Source: Coriobacteriales bacterium | Lineage (GTDB): Bacteria > Actinomycetota > Coriobacteriia > Coriobacteriales > UBA8131 | NCBI GenBank assembly: GCA_031286245.1 | Contig: JAITUO010000117.1 | Location: 1 to 6,678 of the forward strand | Length of the DNA: 6,678 nucleotides | Reading direction: 5' to 3' | Position numbers and translations under genes: made by a program | The notes under the pieces: model-generated | Told to the model about the DNA's origin: nothing | Seen by the model: only the letters and a program-made list of their open reading frames with translations | The model's database searches: none | In this document: positions 1 to 6,479 of the stretch, piece by piece | Layout of the letters: each line of letters starts with the position of its first letter | How positions within the stretch are numbered: position 1 is the stretch's first letter

Positions 1-23
1 AGATGTATCAGTGTATCCAGGGA

Positions 24-60
24 CAAGCTCAAGGTTGGCTCAGACACTGAGCCAAGCTTG
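24..60 (+). promoter_or_regulatory. Bulged hairpin in the leader of the ECF operon
   Basis: A perfect 9-bp stem, TTGGCTCAG (35-43) with CTGAGCCAA (47-55), closes a 3-base loop (ACA). A second 5-bp stem, CAAGC (24-28) with GCTTG (56-60), continues it across a 6-base bulge (29-34), giving 14 pairs in all. It ends 6 bases before the ribosome binding site of the first gene. No T tract follows, so it does not look like an intrinsic terminator. A role in translation control, mRNA stability or as the last stem of a longer leader RNA is inference. The 10-base palindrome CCAAGCTTGG (52-61) overlaps its right side and could compete with it. Confidence 0.5.
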
Positions 61-66
61 GGAACT

Positions 67-73
67 AAAGGAG
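67..73 (+). promoter_or_regulatory. Ribosome binding site that fixes the start of the DUF4430 gene
   Basis: AAAGGAG lies 5 bases before ATG at 79. This favours ATG 79 over the in-frame TTG at 58, which sits inside the hairpin and has no Shine-Dalgarno sequence at proper distance. Confidence 0.75.
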
Positions 74-78
74 ACGTA

Positions 79-876
79 ATGCTAGAGAAACTAACAAAAA
101 ACAAGGTCTTAAAGATAACCTTCGTCTGGATCGCCGCAGTCGCTATTCTGGTGGCAGTCTGGCTTCTGGCACCGGGGACTGGAAAACCGGAAGTGGCTGG
201 ATCAGCCCTAACCGGCGACAGAGAGATAGCGCTGGCAAACGATGAAAAAAACCTGGCTGCGGATAGTGATACCCAGGCTGCCAACAACCTGACAGCTCCA
301 GTCAGCGGCTTACCAACCTCAGATGATTTTACAGAACCGGACAACTCAAACAACGGCAATGCCTCCAACCTCTCCGGAGGAAACGGTGGATATCACAGCA
401 ACAGTGGGAACAGTAGCAGAGGTGACGCTAATACCAATACTGGTGGCAGTTTCACTCTACCTCCAGTAATTAATCCGGGTACCAGCCAACCGACCCAACC
501 GACACGGCCAACCGTCACATTGTCAATAGAAGCTTCGACGGCTGGACGAGGCACCATTCTTACAACTCAAACAGTCGAGTTTACAGACGGAGAAACAGTC
601 TTTGATGTGTTATATCGGGTCTGTCGAGCCAATGGTATCCATATGTCTTCGCGCTTTACGCCGATTTATTACAGTGCCTACATCGAAGGTATAGACAATC
701 TCTACGAATTCGACAAAGGCCCACTGTCCGGCTGGATGTATCGTGTTAACGGCTGGTATCCGAATTATGGCTGCAGTAAGTATGTGCTGCAAAACAACGA
801 CAACATCGAGTGGTGTTATACCTGCGATCTAGGTCGGGATATTGGTGGCGAATTCGCAGCCATCGGTGGCCATTGA
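79..876 (+). CDS. Membrane-anchored DUF4430 domain protein, ECF transporter accessory
   Basis: This 265-residue protein has a short basic N-terminus and one hydrophobic segment (about residues 13-31). A low-complexity linker rich in Asn, Ser, Gly, Thr and Pro follows (about 33-144), then a C-terminal DUF4430 domain (about 145-250). The domain shows the family pattern: a beta-rich start (TVTLSIEAS), a DGETVFDVL segment, SGWMYRVNGW, then a YVLQNNDNIEW strand. DUF4430 resembles the C-terminal domain of intrinsic factor and transcobalamin, which helps enclose cobalamin. No lipobox cysteine is visible, so the N-terminal segment probably acts as an uncleaved anchor, with the domain held outside the membrane on a flexible tether. 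Four cysteines (about 182, 232, 246, 249) all lie in the domain and could form disulfides; this is inference. It is the first of four co-directional genes, 33 bases before the S component, which suggests ligand capture for the transporter. An in-frame TTG at 58 would add 7 residues but is less likely. Confidence 0.85.
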   Translation: MLEKLTKNKVLKITFVWIAAVAILVAVWLLAPGTGKPEVAGSALTGDREIALANDEKNLAADSDTQAANNLTAPVSGLPTSDDFTEPDNSNNGNASNLSGGNGGYHSNSGNSSRGDANTNTGGSFTLPPVINPGTSQPTQPTRPTVTLSIEASTAGRGTILTTQTVEFTDGETVFDVLYRVCRANGIHMSSRFTPIYYSAYIEGIDNLYEFDKGPLSGWMYRVNGWYPNYGCSKYVLQNNDNIEWCYTCDLGRDIGGEFAAIGGH

Positions 877-896
877 TTGCCGGTTGGTTAGTAATT

Positions 897-901
897 GAAG
901 G
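897..901 (+). promoter_or_regulatory. Ribosome binding site that favours ATG 910 for the S component
   Basis: GAAGG lies 8 bases before ATG 910. It overlaps the alternative in-frame TTG at 895, for which no good Shine-Dalgarno sequence is seen upstream, so the shorter start is preferred. Confidence 0.55.
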
Positions 902-909
902 CAACCAAC

Positions 910-1755
910 ATGCCAGGGCCCGAGAAACGCCGGCTGTCTAATCGTACAAAAGTGGCAGCGGTGCTGGTCATTCTCTGTATCCCGCTGGTCATTGCGATTA
1001 ATATATTGTTTTTTGAGGATCGCAGTTATTACATCACCAGTTTCGTGATAATCGCGCTTTCGATGGTGCCATTTGCTTTAGTCTTTGAAGGTCGCAAACC
1101 ACAGGCCCGGGAGTTAGTGGTCATCGCTGTACTGGTCGCTCTGACAGTAGCTGGGCGAACGGCGTTTTTTATGGTGCCGCAGTTCAAACCGGTTGTCGCG
1201 ATGGTGATCATTGCCGGTGCCTCGCTGGGAGCAGAGAGCGGTTTTGTTGTTGGCGCTCTATCAGCCTTTGTTTCCAATTTCATCTTTGGCCAGGGGCCAT
1301 GGACACCCTGGCAGATGTTTGCTTTCGGAATCATCGGCTTTATTGCCGGCCTGCTTTTCTACCAGTTGGCAGCCTCAATCGGAGCACCCAGCCGGGATGG
1401 CTCGATGCGTCCGGAAAACGCTTCCTATCTCAAATGGTATGACATCAACCGGTTAGGCTCTAATGTTCGGGCCCGTCGTCGGGTAGAACGACTACGCATC
1501 CTGGTGCTCTGCGTCTTTAGTGGCACCGCTACATTTGTGCTTTATGGTTTTCTTCTGGATACTGCCGCAGTTTTGATGTTTACATCTGGTGAGTTTTCCT
1601 GGACCGGTCTGGTGGCTACCTATGTCTCAGGGATACCGATGAATGCTGTTCATGCCTCGGCGACAGTCTGTTTTCTTCTGCTTTTAGCCAAACCGATGAT
1701 CGAAAAACTGGAACGTGTTAAGAAAAAATACGGGTTGTTAGGAGCACAGGCTTGA
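910..1755 (+). CDS. ECF transporter S component (substrate-binding membrane subunit)
   Basis: This polytopic membrane protein has 281 residues from ATG 910 (286 from TTG 895). Hydrophobic segments lie near residues 14-33, 42-59, 68-86, 95-125, 133-156, 196-222 and 233-260. A charged, probably cytoplasmic loop with an RARRRVER run lies at about 160-197. The central block has GRTAFFMVPQFKP, then a small-residue-rich helix and GQGPWTPWQM (127-136), a pattern I associate with S components of ECF transporters encoded with their own T and A subunits. In the complex the S component binds the vitamin and topples in the membrane when coupled to EcfT. It is longer than the usual 180-220 residues of S components, mainly through the extra N-terminal helix and the charged loop. 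The neighbouring DUF4430 gene makes a corrinoid or related ligand the leading guess, but no residue seen here proves it. Confidence 0.82.
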   Translation: MPGPEKRRLSNRTKVAAVLVILCIPLVIAINILFFEDRSYYITSFVIIALSMVPFALVFEGRKPQARELVVIAVLVALTVAGRTAFFMVPQFKPVVAMVIIAGASLGAESGFVVGALSAFVSNFIFGQGPWTPWQMFAFGIIGFIAGLLFYQLAASIGAPSRDGSMRPENASYLKWYDINRLGSNVRARRRVERLRILVLCVFSGTATFVLYGFLLDTAAVLMFTSGEFSWTGLVATYVSGIPMNAVHASATVCFLLLLAKPMIEKLERVKKKYGLLGAQA

Positions 1756-1801
1756 TGAGGCAGGGTTTTATCCACATAAAAAAGGGGAGTGGAGTTCGGC
1801 C

Positions 1802-2716
1802 ATGATAAGGATTGGACGAGAAGGTGGACGGAAGAGTGTTTTCGCCGGTTATCATCCGCTCTTGAATTTCATGTTTTTTGGTTATGCCGTGTCGGTGCCG
1901 ATTTTTTTCCTGCATCCTTTGCTGCTGATAATATCGCTGGCTTCTGCTCTGGCATACTCGATCTACCTGGGCGGGCGCAAGGCGGCATTGTTTGGGCTGG
2001 GTTTCGTATTACCTGTAATGCTGTTAGCAGCGGCTTTCAACCCGCTGTTTTTCCATCGCGGAGAAACGATAATTTACTACTTTTATTACAATCCGATTAC
2101 TTTAGAGTCGATCATTTACGGGCTTTGCAATGCAACGATGATCGGCAGTGTAATTTTGTGGTTTACCTGTTACAACGCAATCATGACTTCAGACAAATTT
2201 ATTTATCTTTTTGGGCGGTTGGTACCGGCGATGTCGCTGATCATTGCTATGGCGTTGCGTTTGATTCCCCGCTATCAAGCTCAAGTGCAGCGTATCGTTG
2301 CAGCTCGCCGGGGTATTGGCTTTGATGTCAGCACGGGTGGTTATCTGACACGAGTGCGTAACGGGGGCGAAGTGCTGTCGGTAATGGTTACCTGGGCGCT
2401 GGAAAACGGCATCGAGACTGGGGATTCGATGCTGGCTCGTGGATACGGACTGCCTGGACGGACAGCTTATTCGAATTATCGTTTCGACTCCCGTGATCGG
2501 TTACTGTTAGCAAGTTTTCTCGGGTTGATGACGACTGACTTGTTCTGTCTGGTGACCGGTACGCTCAGTGTGCAGTACTATTCCCGTTTTATGTGGGAAA
2601 ACATCCAACCTTTTGCATCAATCGCCCTGGTTTGCCATGCGGCAGTTAGCTTTTTGCCGTTAGCACTGGAACTGAGAGAGGACGCGCTGTGGCGCTCATT
2701 GAGGTCTCGAATCTAA
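1802..2716 (+). CDS. ecfT: ECF transporter transmembrane coupling protein EcfT
   Basis: This 304-residue membrane protein joins the substrate-binding S component to the ATPases. ATG 1802 has GGAG at 1791-1794, 7 bases upstream. Hydrophobic segments fill the first half (about 22-60, 65-82, 100-128, 135-155) and the C-terminus (about 236-256, 268-290). The long amphipathic coupling region between them carries both short Ala-Arg motifs typical of EcfT: AARRGIG near residue 169 and MLARGYGLPG near residue 214. These Arg-containing helices are the known contact sites with grooves on the ATPase domains. The length is slightly above the usual 260-280. The gene follows the S component by 46 bases, and its last 28 bases overlap the start of the ATPase gene, which implies translational coupling. 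Confidence 0.92.
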   Translation: MIRIGREGGRKSVFAGYHPLLNFMFFGYAVSVPIFFLHPLLLIISLASALAYSIYLGGRKAALFGLGFVLPVMLLAAAFNPLFFHRGETIIYYFYYNPITLESIIYGLCNATMIGSVILWFTCYNAIMTSDKFIYLFGRLVPAMSLIIAMALRLIPRYQAQVQRIVAARRGIGFDVSTGGYLTRVRNGGEVLSVMVTWALENGIETGDSMLARGYGLPGRTAYSNYRFDSRDRLLLASFLGLMTTDLFCLVTGTLSVQYYSRFMWENIQPFASIALVCHAAVSFLPLALELREDALWRSLRSRI

Positions 2717-4464
2717 GTTTTACTTATCCAGAACGAGAGCGGGCTGCTTTGGTGGATGTCTCTCTGGCGATCAATTCTGGAGATTTTGTGGTGCTCTGCG
2801 GTAAGTCTGGCTGTGGTAAGTCGACACTGTTGCGCCACTTCAAGACTGTGCTAACGCCTTTTGGCCGACTGACAGGGGCGGTTTATTTCGACGGCCGGTT
2901 GCTCGGGGATGTTAGCCAGCGCGAGCAGACATCCCGAATTGGTTTTGTTCTACAGAGTCCAGAGAATCAGATCGTTACCGATAAAGTCTGGCATGAGTTG
3001 GCTTTTGGGCTGGAAAGCTTAGGTGAAAAAGCGCCGGTAATACGCCGCCATGTAGCTGAAATGGCTTCATTTTTTGGCATCCAAAGCTGGTATGAGAAAA
3101 CTATCTATGAATTATCGGGTGGCCAAAAGCAACTGTTAGCCCTGGCAGCAGTACTGACCATGCAACCGGATGTATTAATCCTGGATGAACCGACTGCCCA
3201 GCTTGACCCGATCGCCGCTGAAGACTTCATAGTCACGTTGAAGAAGATCAACGACGAGATCGGTACCACTATCATCATGTCCGAACACCGCCTGGAAGGT
3301 GCATTACCGCGGGCTGATACAGTTTTGGTGATGGAAGCCGGACGTATCATCAGTCACGGCAGCCCTTCCGTGGTGGCGCGCGATCTGCAAAAGCAGAAAG
3401 ACCAGATGTTATCCGCAATGCCTGCCCCGATGCGAGTGTATCTGGCTTTGGAAAAGAGCGGGGACAGGGAGACGAACGGTCATGTACCACAGACTGTGCG
3501 TGAGGGACGGGTGTTTTTAGAAAAGCGTTATGGCGTTATGGTCCGGGAGACATCGCGTACACAGCAACTAGAAGAGCGTGAAATTGTGGAGAAAACCGGT
3601 TCCCGCTTCTGGACACGTTTTCTAACAGGAGAATTAGCCAAAGACCGCAATAGCAGCACTCCATTACTGGCGATGAAAGACGTCTGGTTTCGTTATGATC
3701 GGGAAGGTATCGACATCATCAAAGACCTGGCGCTACAGGTTTTCCCAGGAGAGTTCGTCTGTGTGGTTGGCGGTAACGGTACCGGCAAGAGCACGATGCT
3801 TGGAGTGGTATCTGGTGAGAACAAACACTATCGCGGACAAGTGTCTTGTCTGGGCTTGGATCCCCGCAAAGCGATCGGTAACGAACTGTCAGATGCCGGA
3901 CTGGCAGCATTACCTCAAGATCCTCAGACGCTGTTCACGCGGGCTACGGTATTTGACAATCTGATCGACGTTGCGAAAGCTTATGCCAAACGACGCGGTG
4001 AGAAGCGCACTCCGGAGCAGATAGAAGCCGAAGTTCTGGCTACTTGTGAGATGACTGAAACATTGGATCTGATAGGGTTTCATCCCTATGATGTCAGTGG
4101 CGGCGAGCAGCAACGCACCGGTATGGCGATGGCTTTGTTGACCCGCCCCCAACTGTTACTGCTGGATGAGCCGACCAAGGGCATGGATGGCTTTTTCAAA
4201 GCTAAGTTCGCAGCAATCATCAAGCGGCTCTGTACAGCTGGTATGGGTGTTCTGATGGTTTCCCATGATGTGGAATTCTGTGCCAAATTCGCGGATCGTT
4301 GTGCCTTGTTCTTCAATGGCAATATCGTCAGTGAGGGTCTACCGCGCACTTTTTTCAGTGGCAACAGCTTTTACACCACTGCGGCTAATCGGATGGCGCG
4401 TTTTCTATTTGCCGAAGCGATAACAGCCGAAGAAGTAGTGGAGCTGCTGGAAGGTATGGAGTAA
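2689..4464 (+). CDS. ecfA: Fused double ATPase subunit of an ECF transporter (EcfA1-EcfA2 in one chain)
   Basis: This 591-residue cytoplasmic protein contains two full ABC ATPase domains. Domain 1 (about 1-235): Walker A GKSGCGKST (38-46), Q-loop Gln89, signature LSGGQ (142-146), Walker B LILDE ending Asp166-Glu167, H-loop His200. Domain 2 (about 325-555): Walker A GGNGTGKST (361-369), Q-loop Gln410, signature VSGGE (469-473), Walker B LLLLDE ending Asp493-Glu494, H-loop His526. All catalytic residues are present in both halves, so both ATP sites should be active. A charged linker of about 90 residues (236-325) joins them. Most ECF systems use two separate EcfA chains of about 280 residues; the fused form is known in transporters with dedicated modules. 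The GTG start at 2689 has AGAGAGG (2675-2681) 7 bases upstream and lies inside the end of ecfT. It powers uptake by the S and T subunits encoded just upstream. Confidence 0.94.
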   Translation: MALIEVSNLSFTYPERERAALVDVSLAINSGDFVVLCGKSGCGKSTLLRHFKTVLTPFGRLTGAVYFDGRLLGDVSQREQTSRIGFVLQSPENQIVTDKVWHELAFGLESLGEKAPVIRRHVAEMASFFGIQSWYEKTIYELSGGQKQLLALAAVLTMQPDVLILDEPTAQLDPIAAEDFIVTLKKINDEIGTTIIMSEHRLEGALPRADTVLVMEAGRIISHGSPSVVARDLQKQKDQMLSAMPAPMRVYLALEKSGDRETNGHVPQTVREGRVFLEKRYGVMVRETSRTQQLEEREIVEKTGSRFWTRFLTGELAKDRNSSTPLLAMKDVWFRYDREGIDIIKDLALQVFPGEFVCVVGGNGTGKSTMLGVVSGENKHYRGQVSCLGLDPRKAIGNELSDAGLAALPQDPQTLFTRATVFDNLIDVAKAYAKRRGEKRTPEQIEAEVLATCEMTETLDLIGFHPYDVSGGEQQRTGMAMALLTRPQLLLLDEPTKGMDGFFKAKFAAIIKRLCTAGMGVLMVSHDVEFCAKFADRCALFFNGNIVSEGLPRTFFSGNSFYTTAANRMARFLFAEAITAEEVVELLEGME

Positions 4465-4473
4465 AAATCGATT

Positions 4474-4539
4474 GGAGAGAGAATATTGGAACTTGGTAAG
4501 CTCTGGTCAATCTTGATGTTTTATGGTGCTGAGCAGTAG
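4474..4539 (+). pseudogene. Possible stub of a fifth operon gene, or a very short ORF
   Basis: Just after the ATPase gene there is a strong Shine-Dalgarno match (GGAGAGAG, 4474-4481), then 4 bases to TTG at 4486. The frame reads 17 codons (MELGKLWSILMFYGAEQ) to TAG at 4537-4539. The peptide looks like the N-terminus of a normal protein, and the site stands where another operon gene would be expected. It could be the remnant of a gene whose body was lost when the downstream ATPase block arrived, a short leader peptide, or chance. The residues are too few to name a family. Confidence 0.3.
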
Positions 4540-4563
4540 TTTAGGAATTTCTTAGGTTTTTTT
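4529..4563 (+). terminator. Weak terminator-like hairpin with T tract
   Basis: CTGAG (4529-4533) can pair with CTTAG (4551-4555, one G-U pair), followed by G and seven Ts (4557-4563). The stem is short and the loop long, so it is a poor intrinsic terminator. It is listed because it sits between two convergent genes, where termination of the ECF operon is expected. Confidence 0.2.
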
Positions 4564-4570
4564 GGAATTG

Positions 4571-6130
4571 TCAGAGTCCCTCACCGGTACTCATACGATA
4601 TATCTCGGCCGTTGAGAGAACGCCGAGGCTTGTACCATCGGCAAGTTGAGTCTCAACACCATCGATTTCGGGCCTCAATCGCCTGCCTACACTATCGTCA
4701 AACGCAATCGGTATACCGACAAACTCTGCAAGGTTTGAAAATGGGCTCAAGCTTAACAATAGCGAAGTCGAAATACCCTTGCTTTCAGGGTCGAAGGTGA
4801 TCCGTACCAGACGACCAGTATAAGAGACATCACTGATGACTTGGGCAAGCAATACTCCGGCATTAGCACGCTCGTTGATATACTCCCAAAAAGCACTGAT
4901 GATTTCTGCTGGAGTTACAGGAGTCAGATCAAAGGTTCTTGCAGTCTCCTTGAACAACTCGACTCGGCCAAGCATGAAATCTTCTATAGGACACTGATCA
5001 CTGCCAACAATAAAAAAAAATGCCTGAGGATACTGCTTAGCGAACTCCAGGCTACCGCCTGTTCCCTTGATACGTCCACTCTTGACCTCCAGTGCTGTTA
5101 TCGCAGCGCCTTTCTGTAATACGAAATCGACCTCATTGTTTCGATCGCGCCAATAAAAAACCTTGAAACCTTCTTCTTTGGAACGTGCGAGTAGATATGC
5201 TCCAATAGCGCTCTCTATAAGGTGCCCGCGAAATATACTATCTTCAGCAGCTTGGACTGGCAAAACGTCAGCAGCTAAAATCATTAGCGAAGTGTCATAA
5301 ACCATAAAACGGGGGGAGCTTTTGCGTTGCCGTACCTTTTCGTATGAGAATTTCTCCAGTCCACAAAGCATGCCAGCGTGTCCCAGCAATTCAAGGTAGT
5401 GAGCTAAGGTCACCGTATTGCCAGCATCCTGCAATTGACCGAGTAGTTTTACATATGACAGCTCCTGACCTGAATAGGTTGCTCCAAGATAAAACAGGGA
5501 ACGTAAAAGAGTCGGTTTCCTGATCTCCTCCATCTGCAGGACATCTTGCGAAATCGTCGGCTCAATGATTGAGGTACTCATATAGCGCCTCCACCGCTGA
5601 ATGTCGTCGCGCCAGTTTTGAGAACCTGGGTATCCTCCAAAATAGAGGAATTCCTCAAAAGTATACCCAAAGGCATCAGAGCATTCCTGGAAGCTCCAAT
5701 GAGTAGAGTACAACTCCTCAAATCGACCCATCAACGACTCGTACATGCCTTTTTGAAGCAGTAGGGATGATGATCCGGTCAAAATGACTTTTAGCCTTGT
5801 TTTATGGCGTGTGTCTTCATCCCACATTTGTTTGACAACTGAAGGCCATTGAGGGATTTTCTGTATCTCATCAACAACGAATACTATCTCTGCTTTATCT
5901 CTCCTACACATGATACGTGCGTGTTCCCATTCGTTTCTCAGCCAGCTTTGTGAAATAAAACCAGGATCATCTGCACTGACAAAGTGAGAATTATCAGGGA
6001 TGTTTTCAAGGGCTTGGTTAACAGCAGTGGTCTTGCCAGTCTGTCGTGGGCCGACAACAATCTGAATGAACCGGCGAGGTTCCTGTAGTCGCTGAATAAG
6101 CTGAGAGACTAGTTTTCGTTGGTATACCAT
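4571..6130 (-). CDS. AAA ATPase with DUF4143 / PD-(D/E)XK-like domain and a C-terminal extension
   Basis: This protein has 519 residues. An N-terminal AAA_14-type P-loop domain (about 20-145) has Walker A GPRQTGKTT (27-35), Walker B VFVVDE (Asp87-Glu88) and a TGSSS sensor-like motif (118-122). A DUF4143 region follows (about 185-350). Its end carries a pattern like PD-(D/E)XK nucleases: Glu306 in GHLIES, Asp335 in NNEVDFV, and Glu348-x-Lys350 in ALEVKSG. This family is widespread and patchy in bacteria and archaea; its biological role is unknown. Residues about 403-519 go beyond the usual family end and I do not recognise them. The ATG is supported by AAGGA (6139-6143 on the - strand), 8 bases upstream. 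The gene is convergent with the ECF operon, with a 106-base gap, and looks more AT-rich by eye, with a run of nine As inside the coding region. Independent acquisition is likely but inferred. Confidence 0.88.
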   Translation of the reverse strand: MVYQRKLVSQLIQRLQEPRRFIQIVVGPRQTGKTTAVNQALENIPDNSHFVSADDPGFISQSWLRNEWEHARIMCRRDKAEIVFVVDEIQKIPQWPSVVKQMWDEDTRHKTRLKVILTGSSSLLLQKGMYESLMGRFEELYSTHWSFQECSDAFGYTFEEFLYFGGYPGSQNWRDDIQRWRRYMSTSIIEPTISQDVLQMEEIRKPTLLRSLFYLGATYSGQELSYVKLLGQLQDAGNTVTLAHYLELLGHAGMLCGLEKFSYEKVRQRKSSPRFMVYDTSLMILAADVLPVQAAEDSIFRGHLIESAIGAYLLARSKEEGFKVFYWRDRNNEVDFVLQKGAAITALEVKSGRIKGTGGSLEFAKQYPQAFFFIVGSDQCPIEDFMLGRVELFKETARTFDLTPVTPAEIISAFWEYINERANAGVLLAQVISDVSYTGRLVRITFDPESKGISTSLLLSLSPFSNLAEFVGIPIAFDDSVGRRLRPEIDGVETQLADGTSLGVLSTAEIYRMSTGEGL

Positions 6131-6138
6131 TTTTGAAT

Positions 6139-6143
6139 TCCTT
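6139..6143 (-). promoter_or_regulatory. Ribosome binding site of the AAA ATPase gene
   Basis: On the - strand, AAGGA stands 8 bases before the ATG at 6130, supporting that start. Confidence 0.6.
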
Positions 6144-6176
6144 GTTCTTTGTGCATAGATAATTCAGTACAATGAG

Positions 6177-6205
6177 ATAATAACTCAAGACAGTGGTTAA
6201 TGCAA
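6177..6205 (-). promoter_or_regulatory. Sigma-70-type promoter candidate for the AAA ATPase gene
   Basis: On the - strand, TTGCAT (6205-6200) is followed after 17 bases by TATTAT (6182-6177). The -10 matches TATAAT at five of six positions, the -35 matches TTGACA at three of six, and the spacing is ideal. Transcription would begin near 6170, leaving about 40 bases of leader before the ATG. Recognised by eye only. Confidence 0.42.
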
Positions 6206-6214
6206 AGTATGAAG

Positions 6215-6285
6215 TGATTTGGCTTTAACAGCTAAGGTGCCTAAGTGCCAAAGCATAGCTAGTGACTGCGAATCAAGCCAAATCA
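6215..6285. repeat. 11-bp inverted repeat with 49-base spacer
   Basis: TGATTTGGCTT (6215-6225) is the exact reverse complement of AAGCCAAATCA (6275-6285). Inside the spacer AGCTA (6230-6234) and TAGCT (6256-6260) are also complementary, so nested pairing is possible. The right arm overlaps the tandem repeat at 6271-6290. Confidence 0.5.
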
Positions 6286-6290
6286 AGCCT
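6271..6290 (+). repeat. Tandem direct repeat of 10 bases
   Basis: AATCAAGCCA is followed at once by AATCAAGCCT, identical at nine of ten positions. The second unit recurs exactly in inverted orientation at 6527-6536. Confidence 0.6.
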
Positions 6291-6342
6291 AGTCTGCACA
6301 AATACTGCCAAAACGAGTACCGTGCCATAGAATCGATAAAAA

Positions 6343-6461
6343 TAGTACAAAATCGCGTTCACGTACGATTTGATCGCTAAATACCATAGAATACTAGGCC
6401 TTTCGGCTCTTTATGAGGCAAATTCTCGAAAAAAATCGTACGTGAACGCGATTTTGTACTA
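6343..6461. repeat. Perfect 29-bp inverted repeat with 61-base spacer
   Basis: The left arm (6343-6371), beginning TAGTACAAAATCGCG and ending CACGTACGATTT, is the exact reverse complement of the right arm (6433-6461). The spacer (6372-6432) can itself fold, with AGAAT (6388-6392) against ATTCT (6422-6426) and GCCT (6398-6401) against AGGC (6416-6419). The arms carry CG-rich core words such as CGCG and CACGTACG in an otherwise AT-rich region. Runs of A flank both outer ends, so a target duplication cannot be told from chance. Transcripts from either side would form a very stable long hairpin. Confidence 0.9.
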
Positions 6462-6469
6462 AAATTTCG

Positions 6470-6479
6470 CACAATTGTG
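6470..6479. repeat. Perfect 10-base palindrome
   Basis: CACAATTGTG is fully self-complementary and lies 8 bases outside the right 29-bp arm. The matching place on the left side has no palindrome. It could be a dimeric regulator site, but a 10-base palindrome alone is weak evidence. Confidence 0.3.

Noticed and set aside
2..11. GATGTATCAG shared with 6499-6508
   Set aside because: A 10-base match across 6.5 kb with no extension on either side is close to chance; it was not taken as a flanking direct repeat.
1..57. Remnant of a cobalamin riboswitch before the DUF4430 gene
   Set aside because: The substrate guess made this attractive, but no B12-box-like sequence or other known riboswitch core is visible in the 78 bases before the start codon.
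58..78. TTG start at 58 for the DUF4430 gene
   Set aside because: It lies within a hairpin and has no proper Shine-Dalgarno, whereas ATG 79 has AAAGGAG at good distance.
1789..2325. A 178-codon + strand frame overlapping ecfT
   Set aside because: It lies in another frame of ecfT, has low-quality composition with many Cys, Phe and Ser residues and no family motifs, while the ecfT frame carries both Ala-Arg motifs.
4612..5119. Short + strand frames opposite the AAA ATPase
   Set aside because: They are antisense to a well-supported gene, show no motifs and no clear ribosome binding sites.
6271..6461. CRISPR-like array
   Set aside because: The repeats are inverted or directly adjacent; there is no series of equal spacers and no cas gene.
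6343..6461. Intrinsic terminator made by the 29-bp hairpin
   Set aside because: The arms are far longer than a normal terminator stem, the loop is 61 bases, there is no T tract after either arm, and it sits between divergent genes where no terminator is expected.
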